NCBI RefSeq assembly: GCF_003319185.1
Contig: NZ_QOHJ01000006.1
Location: 364,879 to 428,878 of the forward strand
Direction: 5' to 3'
DNA: 64,000 nt
Source of the DNA: Blastococcus sp. TF02A-30
GTDB taxonomy: Bacteria > Actinomycetota > Actinomycetes > Mycobacteriales > Geodermatophilaceae
The number at the start of each line of letters is the position of its first letter. Within the stretch, counting starts at the first letter, position 1. The notes beneath the pieces are model-generated. The model was given only the letters and a program-made list of their open reading frames with translations, searched no databases and was not told the DNA's origin. Below are positions 58,272 through 64,000 of this stretch, piece after piece. A program made the position numbers and the translations under genes.

Positions 58272-59008
58272 CGGCGCCGCCGGGCGGCCGCCGTGACCAC
58301 CGTCTGCGCCGCCTCCCGGACCGATGCACCCTGCGTGCGCGCATGCGCCAGCAGCAGCTGGAAGGCGGCCTCCTCGGACACCCCCTCCTTGCCCATGAGC
58401 ACCCCCTTGGCCAGGTTCACCACGTCGCGGCTGCGGAAGGCGCCGCGCAGGTCGTCGCTGAGCCGCCGGGCCCGTTCGGCGGTCTGCGCGTTCGCCACGA
58501 AGAGCGCCGCCTGGCCGGCGAACATGCTGAGCCGCTGCTCGCTGTGCGACCCGAAGGCGGCCGGCTGCTCGCCGTAGACCTTGATCGCGCCCAGCGACCG
58601 GTTCCCGGCGACCAGCGGCGCACTGGCGGTCGATCGCACGCCCAGCGACCGGACGGCGGTGGTCCACCGCGGCCACCGCGTCTCGGTGGCGACGTCGTCG
58701 ATCCGGACCAGCTCGCGCCGGCCGGCGGCGGTGAGGCAGGGGCCCTCGTCGAACTCGTACTGCAGGGCGTCGGCCTGCTCCACGCGTGGGTCCGTGGACC
58801 CGGAGGAGACGCGGCGGCCGCGGTGGTCGATGACCGTCACGCCCGCGCCCACCGAGCCGGGCACGGTGTCCAGGGCCAGCGCGGCCACGACGCCGAGGGC
58901 GGACTCGACCGTCTCCTCGGTGAGCAGCAGCCCGGACATCCGGGCGAAGACCGTGGACAGCTCCTCGTCCAGAGGCAGCTGCGCGCGCGGCGGGGGATCG
59001 GTGGCCAC
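58268..59008 (-). CDS. GAF-ANTAR domain RNA-binding antiterminator
   Basis: 246 residues. The GAF domain covers residues ~20-170 (ALDTVPGSVGAGVTVIDHRGRRVSSGS, PLVAGNRSLGAIKVYG). The C-terminal ANTAR domain has RSRDVVNLAKGVLMGKEGVSEEAAFQLLLAHARTQGASVREAAQTVV, the three-helix pattern. ANTAR proteins bind paired hairpins in nascent RNA and stop termination. ATG 59008. First gene of the two-gene operon with the PP2C phosphatase. Confidence 0.93.
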   Translation of the reverse strand: MATDPPPRAQLPLDEELSTVFARMSGLLLTEETVESALGVVAALALDTVPGSVGAGVTVIDHRGRRVSSGSTDPRVEQADALQYEFDEGPCLTAAGRRELVRIDDVATETRWPRWTTAVRSLGVRSTASAPLVAGNRSLGAIKVYGEQPAAFGSHSEQRLSMFAGQAALFVANAQTAERARRLSDDLRGAFRSRDVVNLAKGVLMGKEGVSEEAAFQLLLAHARTQGASVREAAQTVVTAAARRRR

Positions 59009-59087
59009 TGGGCACCTCGGAACCGTCGGACCGAGGATCCCCGCGTGTTTCGAGGCTGCGACGGCGTGAGCTCACCCTAGGCGCGGT

Positions 59088-59660
59088 TCAGCGGAGCGGC
59101 ACGGTGCCGTCCACGAGCAGATCGGCGCGGGCCCGCGTCCCCTCGGCGGCGAACTCCGCGGCCTCGGTGCGCAGCCACCGGTGCCAGTGCGGGGCCATCG
59201 CCGCGCCGTCCCTGGCCAGGCCTCGGGCCAGCCGCAGCCCGTCGGGCGCCTCGACCCACACCCGCAGCGTCGTCCACGGGCCGAGCCGGCGCGGGGAGCT
59301 CCCGCAACCCTCGACGACGAGGACCGGGGCGGCGGCCACGGGCACCGGGCGGGGGTCGAAGCACCCGGCCGCCCAGTCGTAGCGGTGGTAGGCCCCCGGG
59401 TGCCCGTCGGCCAGCGGCCGGAGCACGCCCGCCTCGAGACGGGCGACCGCGCCGGTCAGCGTCCACCCGGCGTAGAGGTCGTCCATGTGCACGACCTCGG
59501 CGGCCGTCCCCAGCTCGGCGGCCAGCCGCCCGGCGAAGGTGGTCTTCCCGGACCCGGCGGGACCGTCGACGCACACCAGCCGCGTGCCGCCGAGGCGCGG
59601 GGGAGTGGCGAGCAGGTCGGCGGCCAGCGCGCCGAGGCTCAGCGCAGCGCCAGCGTCCAC
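59088..59660 (-). CDS. uridine kinase-like P-loop protein
   Basis: 190 residues from GTG 59660. The P-loop is VCVDGPAGSGKTTFAGRLAAEL. EVVHMDDLYAGW and HRYDWAAGCFDPRPVPV follow as in uridine kinase-like proteins (the DDxY and HxxYDW steps). The protein ends with SARADLLVDGTVPL-type strand (here TRARADLLVDG). Probably a nucleoside or small-molecule kinase. It overlaps the upstream metallo-beta-lactamase gene by 22 bases and is co-transcribed. Confidence 0.85.
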   Translation of the reverse strand: MDAGAALSLGALAADLLATPPRLGGTRLVCVDGPAGSGKTTFAGRLAAELGTAAEVVHMDDLYAGWTLTGAVARLEAGVLRPLADGHPGAYHRYDWAAGCFDPRPVPVAAAPVLVVEGCGSSPRRLGPWTTLRVWVEAPDGLRLARGLARDGAAMAPHWHRWLRTEAAEFAAEGTRARADLLVDGTVPLR

Positions 59661-60688
59661 GTGGGCACCGGTCCACCGCTGCCGACGACGAGGCCGCGGC
59701 CGGCCAGCGTGCGCAGGTGGGCGTCGGTCTCGGTGACGGCGAAGATCCGCATCCGCCGCTCGTACTGCTCCCACGGGCGCGACCAGGTGAGGTGCGCGGC
59801 GAGGTCCCACGGCGTCGAGCGCGGGTGCGTGCGGATGGCCTCGAGCAGCTCGGCCAGCCGGTGCTCGTGATGGGCGGTGAGGGCGTCGACCCGGTCGGCC
59901 AGCCCGCGGAAGCGCCACTCGTGGGCGGGGAGCACCTCGGTGGGCTCCAGGTCGCGCACCGCCTGCAGCGAGGTCATGAAGTCGCGCAGCGGGTCCGGCA
60001 GGCCCTTGGTCGTCGACGAGACGTTGGGGCTGATCCGCGGCAGCACGTGGTCGCCGGAGAAGAACAGCCCGGTGCGCTCCTCGGCGAAGCAGAGGTGGCC
60101 GGGCGTGTGGCCGGGCGTGTGGACGGCGCGCAGCGACCACCCGGGGAAGGCAGCGCGGTCGCCGTCCTCCAGCAGCCGGTCGGCCAACGCCATCCGGGAG
60201 AAGCCGGAGAGGTTCTCCGCCCCGCCGACGTCGGCCCGCGCGTCCTCCGGTGGGGCCCCGAGCCCGACGAGGAAGGCGACCTCGTCGTCGACCAGGGTGC
60301 GGGCGTCGGCCACCGTCATCCGGCGGACGGCGTCCGCGTCGGCGGGGTGCATCGCCACCCAGGCGCCGCTTGCCTCCCGCACCCGCGCGGCCAGGCCGAG
60401 GTGGTCGAAGTGCAGGTGCGTGACGACGACGCCGCGCACGTCGTCGGCACCGCCGCCGATGGAGGCCAGCCCCTCGGTGAGCGCGCTCCAGCCGGCCTCG
60501 CTCTCCCACCCGGTGTCGATCAGCCCGAGCCCGCCCCCCTGCAGCGCGAAGGCGTAGACGCTGACGTAGCGCAGCGGGTTGTGCGGGATGGGCACCGGGA
60601 TCGACCAGAGATCGGGGCGGAGCTGCTCGACCGGGGGGAGGGTGCGGGCGTTCCAGGCCTCGTGCTGGGCGGTGCCGGTGATCTCCAC
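59639..60688 (-). CDS. metallo-beta-lactamase fold hydrolase
   Basis: 349 residues from GTG 60688. The metal-binding set is intact: VTHLHFDHLG (HxHxDH), HTPGHTPGHLC, FFSGDHVLPRISPN and PAHEWRFRG. The C-terminal ~90 residues (LAELLEAIRTHPRSTPWDLAAHL, TETDAHLRTLAGRGLVV) look like the winged-helix addition found in glyoxalase-II/LACTB2-like MBL proteins. Substrate unknown, a thioester or similar. It overlaps the kinase gene downstream. Confidence 0.9.
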   Translation of the reverse strand: MEITGTAQHEAWNARTLPPVEQLRPDLWSIPVPIPHNPLRYVSVYAFALQGGGLGLIDTGWESEAGWSALTEGLASIGGGADDVRGVVVTHLHFDHLGLAARVREASGAWVAMHPADADAVRRMTVADARTLVDDEVAFLVGLGAPPEDARADVGGAENLSGFSRMALADRLLEDGDRAAFPGWSLRAVHTPGHTPGHLCFAEERTGLFFSGDHVLPRISPNVSSTTKGLPDPLRDFMTSLQAVRDLEPTEVLPAHEWRFRGLADRVDALTAHHEHRLAELLEAIRTHPRSTPWDLAAHLTWSRPWEQYERRMRIFAVTETDAHLRTLAGRGLVVGSGGPVPTWTLALR

Positions 60689-60730
60689 GCCCGGCACTCT
60701 GCCAGCCGCCGCAGGGGGAGGGCTGGCAGC

Positions 60731-61234
60731 ATGGGGGGCGTGAGCGGTTCCCCCCACCCCGTCGCGCCGACCGTCACCGCCGTGCCGCGGCGGCTGCGGC
60801 GGGTCCTCGTCGCCGTCGCGGCGGTCGTGGTGGTCGTGATGGTGCTGGTGGCGCTCTCGCTGCCCGGCACGGAGAACTCCGTGGTGGCCTACGGCACCGC
60901 CGACCAGATCGCCGTGGCCGGGCTGGGCCTGGTGCTCGCGGCGGGTGTGCTGCTCCTCGGCCGGTCGCGGGTCGACGCCGACGCCGACGGCGTGCACGTG
61001 CTCAACCTCGCGGTCCGGCACGAGGTGCCGTGGCAGGCGGTGCGCGCCGTCCGCTTCGACCGGAAGTCGGCGTGGGCGTCGCTGCTGCTGGAGAACGGCG
61101 ACGAGATCTCGCTGCACGGGCTGCAGGCGGCGGACAAGGCCCAGGCGCTGGCCGCGGTCGAGGGCCTGCGGGCGCTGCACGCCGCCGCCCGCGCGAAGGA
61201 CCCCGTTCCGCCGCCCCTCCTGTACGACGACTGA
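60731..61234 (+). CDS. PH-domain membrane protein
   Basis: 167 residues from ATG 60731 (GTG 60740 also possible), with GGGGGAGGG upstream. Two hydrophobic segments (VLVAVAAVVVVVMVLVALSL and IAVAGLGLVLAAGVLLLG) are followed by a bacterial PH-like domain (VDADADGVHVLNLAVRHEVPWQAVRAVRFDRKSAWASLLLENGDEISLHGLQAADKAQALAAVEGLR). This is the YokE/PH-like layout common in actinobacteria. Function unknown. It is convergent with nothing; the infC promoter lies just downstream. Confidence 0.82.
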   Translation: MGGVSGSPHPVAPTVTAVPRRLRRVLVAVAAVVVVVMVLVALSLPGTENSVVAYGTADQIAVAGLGLVLAAGVLLLGRSRVDADADGVHVLNLAVRHEVPWQAVRAVRFDRKSAWASLLLENGDEISLHGLQAADKAQALAAVEGLRALHAAARAKDPVPPPLLYDD

Positions 61235-61241
61235 CCCGGGA

Positions 61242-61271
61242 ATGACCGTGAGCCCCGGGACGCTGTAGAGT
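61242..61271 (+). promoter_or_regulatory. infC operon promoter
   Basis: ATGACC (61242-61247) and TAGAGT (61266-61271) are separated by 18 bp, a good match to actinobacterial housekeeping promoters (TTGACN/TANNNT). A transcript would start near 61278, giving a ~270-base leader before infC. Confidence 0.55.
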
Positions 61272-61549
61272 GAGCGCGCCTCCCTGCTACACGAGGCACG
61301 CGAACCAACCAGCGGCCCGCGAGGGGCGCTGATCCAAGAGGAGCCCGCTCCCACCTGACGCCGTCCAGGCGACCAGGTCCCCGGATCGCGAGAACCGGCC
61401 GCACGGTCGGCGCTCGCGTCGCGTACGCGCCCCAGGCGCGTGCGCCCGCCGGAGAGTGGGCCCCGCTGAGCTGACGCTCGGCGGGGCCTTCGTCCTTCCG
61501 GCGCCCGGGACGGGCAGGGCTCCTCAGAGGCAAGAGCAGAGGAGAGGCC
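61272..61549 (+). other. infC leader with attenuator hairpin
   Basis: A long untranslated region. At 61459-61471/61476-61488 a 13-base-pair hairpin with a four-base loop is followed by TTCGTCCTT, the only hairpin in the window followed directly by several T residues within the leader of a gene. It resembles an attenuator that could respond to translation-factor or ribosomal-protein levels, as in other infC-rpmI-rplT operons. No antiterminator partner was identified by eye. Confidence 0.55.
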
Positions 61550-62134
61550 ATCACCGAGCCCCGCATCAACGACCGCATCCGCGTCCCCGAGGTCCGTCTG
61601 GTCGGACCGGAGGGGGAGCAGGTCGGCGTCGTGTCCATCGGCGAAGCGCTGCGCCTGGCGCAGGACGCCGAGCTCGACCTCGTCGAGGTCGCGCCCATGG
61701 CGCGCCCGCCGGTCGCCAAGCTCATGGACTACGGCAAGTTCAAGTACGAGTCCGCCCAGAAGGCCCGCGAGGCCCGGCGGAACCAGGCGCTCACCGTCAT
61801 CAAGGAGATGCGGCTGCGCCTGAAGATCGACCCGCACGACTACGAGACCAAGAAGGGCCACGTCGAGCGCTTCCTCAAGGGCGGCGACAAGGTCAAGATC
61901 ACCGTGATGTTCCGCGGTCGCGAGCAGTCGCGCCCGGAGATGGGCTACCGGCTGCTCCAGCGGCTGGCCGCCGACGTCAGCGAGCTGGGCGTCGTCGAGT
62001 CCAACCCGAAGCAGGACGGCCGCAACATGGTCATGGTGATCGCCCCGCACCGGAACCAGGCAGCCACCGACGCCGCGCGCCGCAACGCGAAGGCCGAGAA
62101 GGCCGCGGCCGAGGAGCAGGCGCCCAGCGCCTGA
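61550..62134 (+). CDS. infC: translation initiation factor IF-3, ATC start
   Basis: 194 residues beginning at ATC 61550: [46 protein letters not shown] stands just before it. The N-terminal domain, the linker ([21 protein letters not shown]) and the C-terminal 30S-binding domain ([41 protein letters not shown]) are complete. Start at the first GTG (61631) would delete a conserved part of the N-terminal domain, so the non-canonical ATC, as in other infC genes (AUU/AUC starts linked to autoregulation), is favoured. First gene of infC-rpmI-rplT. Confidence 0.92.
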   Translation: MTEPRINDRIRVPEVRLVGPEGEQVGVVSIGEALRLAQDAELDLVEVAPMARPPVAKLMDYGKFKYESAQKAREARRNQALTVIKEMRLRLKIDPHDYETKKGHVERFLKGGDKVKITVMFRGREQSRPEMGYRLLQRLAADVSELGVVESNPKQDGRNMVMVIAPHRNQAATDAARRNAKAEKAAAEEQAPSA

Positions 62135-62228
62135 CGCAGGCCACAGACGCACCACCGAGACGGCCGGTGCCGTCCGGTAGCACGAGGCTGCCGACGAGCA
62201 CCGACGACAGACGAACAGGACGAGGGAC

Positions 62229-62423
62229 ATGCCGAAGCAGAAGACCCACAAGGGCACGGCGAAGCGCGTGCGCGTGACGGGCTCCGGGAAGCTCGTGCGC
62301 GAGCACACCAACAACCAGCACAAGTTCGAGGTGAAGTCCTCCTCGCGCAAGCGCCGGGTCAGCGGCATCGGCGTCCTCTCGCCGGCCGACTCCCCGCGCA
62401 TGAAGAAGCTGCTGGGCCTCTGA
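62229..62423 (+). CDS. rpmI: 50S ribosomal protein bL35
   Basis: 64 residues, MPKQKTHKGTAKRVRVTGSGKLV, NNQHKFEVKSSSRKRR and RMKKLLGL: a full-length bL35. Second gene of the infC operon, 94 bp after infC. Confidence 0.97.
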   Translation: MPKQKTHKGTAKRVRVTGSGKLVREHTNNQHKFEVKSSSRKRRVSGIGVLSPADSPRMKKLLGL

Positions 62424-62465
62424 GCGCCCCCCTCCACTGACCTTCAGAAAGACAGGAGCACTCAC

Positions 62466-62855
62466 GTGGCACGCGTGAAGCGGGCGGTCAACGCCCAGAA
62501 GAAGCGCCGGACGACCCTCGAGGCGGCCGCCGGCTACCGCGGTCAGCGTTCCCGGCTGTACCGCAAGGCCAAGGAGCAGCTGCTCCACTCGGCGACGTAC
62601 TCCTACCGCGACCGCAAGGCGCGCAAGGGTGACTTCCGCAAGCTGTGGATCACCCGGATCAACGCCGCGGCTCGCCTCAACGACATGACCTACAACCGGT
62701 TCATGCAGGGCCTCAAGCTCGCCGGCATCGAGCTGGACCGCCGCGTCCTGGCCGAGCTCGCCGTCAACGAGCCCGCCGCGTTCGCCACGCTGGTCGAGTC
62801 GGCCAAGGCCGCCCTCGCTGCGAACCCCGAGGCGACCGGCGCCCAGGCCGCCTGA
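62466..62855 (+). CDS. rplT: 50S ribosomal protein bL20
   Basis: 129 residues: [66 protein letters not shown], and [24 protein letters not shown]. It nucleates early 50S assembly and in several bacteria represses its own operon by binding the leader. GTG start 62466 after AAGACAGGAG. Third gene of the operon. Confidence 0.97.
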   Translation: MARVKRAVNAQKKRRTTLEAAAGYRGQRSRLYRKAKEQLLHSATYSYRDRKARKGDFRKLWITRINAAARLNDMTYNRFMQGLKLAGIELDRRVLAELAVNEPAAFATLVESAKAALAANPEATGAQAA

Positions 62856-62996
62856 GAAAGGGCCACCCTGCCCCCCACGCCTCGCATGCTCGGCGCGGGA
62901 CCCTGCAGGATGGCCGGACCAGCACCTTGCCAGCCCGACGCCGTCGGTGACCGGCCCTCCGGGGCCAGCGCCGGCGGCGTCGGTCATGTCCGGGCC

Positions 62997-63054
62997 CGAG
63001 ATCTGCGCACTCGGGCCTTCCCGGGGCCCGAGAGCCCCGAGTGCGCAGATCTCG
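62997..63054. terminator. perfect inverted repeat between rplT and SpoU gene
   Basis: Arms of 19 bases (62997-63015 and 63036-63054) are exact complements around a 20-base spacer. The arms contain the small palindromes AGATCT and TGCGCA. It lies 14 bp before the GTG of the next gene, so it is either the end of the rplT transcript or part of the next leader. No T-tract. Confidence 0.6.
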
Positions 63055-63068
63055 CGGAGAGGAACGCA

Positions 63069-63854
63069 GTGACCGAGCTGCTCACCGAGCGGTCCGCGCG
63101 GATCGTCGCCGCGCGCAAGCTCACCCGGCGGGCCGGCCGTGACGCCGCAGGGCTGTTCCTCGCCGAGGGGCGGCAGGCCGTCGTCGAGGCGCTCGCCGAC
63201 CCCGGTTCCGTGCGCGAGGTGTTCGCCACCGAGGCCGCGCTCGACGCCCACCGCGACCTGCTCGGCTCCACGGCCGTCCCGGTCCGGCCCGTCACCGACA
63301 GGGCGGCCGCCGGGCTGTCCGAGACGGTGACGCCGCAGGGGCTGGTCGCCGTCTGCGCGCTGCGCGACGTCCCGGGCGGCGACGTGCTCGCCGCGCCGCC
63401 CCGGCTCGCCGTGGCGCTGGCCGAGCTGGCCGACCCGGGCAACGCGGGCACCGTGCTGCGGACGGCGGACGCGTGCGGCGCCGGCGCCGTCGTCTTCGGT
63501 GCCGGGTCGGCCGACCCCTACGGCGGCAAGGCGGTGCGCTCCAGCGCCGGCAGCCTGTTCCACGTCGACGTCGTCCGCGGCGCCCCGCTGGAGGAGTTCC
63601 TGCCGGCGTGGCAGCGCGCCGGCGGCACGGTGCTGGCCGCCGACGGCGGGGGAGAGGCGCGGCTCGACGAGCTGGGCGGGCAGCTGGCCGGGCCGGTGCT
63701 GTGGCTGTTCGGCAACGAGGCGCGCGGCGTGCCGGCCGGCCTGGCCGCGCTGGCCGATGCCCGCGTGCGGATCCCGATGCGCGGGCGGGCCGAGAGCCTC
63801 AACCTCGCCGCGGCCGCCGCGATCTGCCTCTACGCCACCCAGCTCGCACAGTAG
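63069..63854 (+). CDS. SpoU/TrmH family RNA 2'-O-methyltransferase
   Basis: 261 residues from GTG 63069 with GGAGAGG nine bases upstream. The N-terminal substrate-binding part (VTELLTERSARIVAARKLTRRAGRDAAGLFLAEGRQAVVEAL) precedes the SPOUT domain with its three motifs: LAELADPGNAGTVLRTADACGA, LWLFGNEARGVPAGL and IPMRGRAESLNLAAAAAICLYA. In many actinobacteria a gene of this family follows infC-rpmI-rplT and precedes pheST, which fits the position. Target nucleotide (tRNA or 23S rRNA) unknown. Confidence 0.92.
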   Translation: MTELLTERSARIVAARKLTRRAGRDAAGLFLAEGRQAVVEALADPGSVREVFATEAALDAHRDLLGSTAVPVRPVTDRAAAGLSETVTPQGLVAVCALRDVPGGDVLAAPPRLAVALAELADPGNAGTVLRTADACGAGAVVFGAGSADPYGGKAVRSSAGSLFHVDVVRGAPLEEFLPAWQRAGGTVLAADGGGEARLDELGGQLAGPVLWLFGNEARGVPAGLAALADARVRIPMRGRAESLNLAAAAAICLYATQLAQ

Positions 63855-63884
63855 GAGGACCCCGCCGGCTAGATGTACTGACCG

Positions 63885-64000
63885 GAGACGTTGGTCGAGG
63901 AGTTGTGACGACGGGATCTGAGTAGGTCTTGTTCGGGGAGGACCTCCGGACGTGGAGTGGAGCTGCTGAAGGCGACCACTGCACGAACCCGGAGGTCCTC
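63885..64000. mobile_element. possible left end of an IS481-like insertion sequence (cut by window)
   Basis: From TGTACTGACCGGAGACGTTG at 63885 the base composition departs from the flanking genes. The sequence ends with arms GGACCTCCGG/CCGGAGGTCC (about 63940-63950 and 63988-63998) and CCGGAGGTCCTC, which resembles the ribosome binding site context that precedes IS481-family transposases in actinobacteria as I remember it. The transposase itself would start at the window edge. Unproven. Confidence 0.35.

Noticed and set aside
1..64000. tRNA, rRNA or CRISPR arrays
   Set aside because: No T-arm plus acceptor pattern, rRNA-like stretch or regular spacer array was found on reading.

Overview
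The window is very GC-rich DNA (roughly 70-75% by eye) with GTG starts, dense 4-bp start/stop overlaps, a DUF222/HNH gene and an NnaR-type nitrate regulator. This points to a high-GC actinobacterium, most likely of the Geodermatophilaceae (Blastococcus/Geodermatophilus/Modestobacter type). That assignment is inference from gene style, not from a marker search.

Layout. 1-2000: minus-strand membrane and small proteins, one behind a perfect actinobacterial LexA (SOS) box. 2010-6503: a very large secreted nuclease/5'-nucleotidase. 6568-15316: 4-alpha-glucanotransferase, HrpB helicase, a GGDEF-EAL protein and a DUF222-HNH protein. 15389-18541: a decayed alpha/beta-hydrolase, then an LLM oxidoreductase coupled to a GH13 trehalose-synthase-like enzyme. 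18686-27715: housekeeping and accessory genes (TauE/SafE pair, acetyltransferase, Ski2-like helicase, SDR, YidD, phosphotransferase).

27868-37823 is the most interesting segment. It is a 9,956-bp integrated element inserted inside arfB (ribosome rescue hydrolase). Every gene lies on the minus strand: large serine integrase, HNH nuclease, large terminase, portal, minor head protein, zinc-finger protein, two small coiled-coil proteins, scaffold-like protein, HK97-type capsid, a PKD-containing head-connector protein and a possible head-closure protein. There are no tail, lysis, replication or repressor genes. The two ends rejoin to an attP with perfect 16-bp inverted arms, and the two arfB halves rejoin to a normal-length ArfB. 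The element resembles capsid-forming phage satellites and the phiRv1-like elements of Mycobacterium. It carries a 150-bp dyad with four 13-bp boxes arranged head-to-head.

38100-56701: a QW-repeat protein, an ECF42-type sigma factor with its YCII partner, and a nitrate-assimilation set (nitrate reductase, NirB, NirD, NarK, NnaR). Between these lie an AraC/DUF2000 divergent pair and an XRE-cupin/thioredoxin-reductase-like/methyltransferase group. 56802-61234: a PP2C phosphatase coupled to a GAF-ANTAR protein, a kinase, a metallo-beta-lactamase protein and a PH-domain membrane protein. 61242-63854: infC-rpmI-rplT with promoter, leader attenuator and a probable ATC start for infC, followed by a SpoU methyltransferase. 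The last ~115 bases look like the left end of an insertion sequence cut by the window edge.

Many gene ends carry long, nearly perfect inverted repeats without a clear T-tract. No tRNA, rRNA or CRISPR array was seen.
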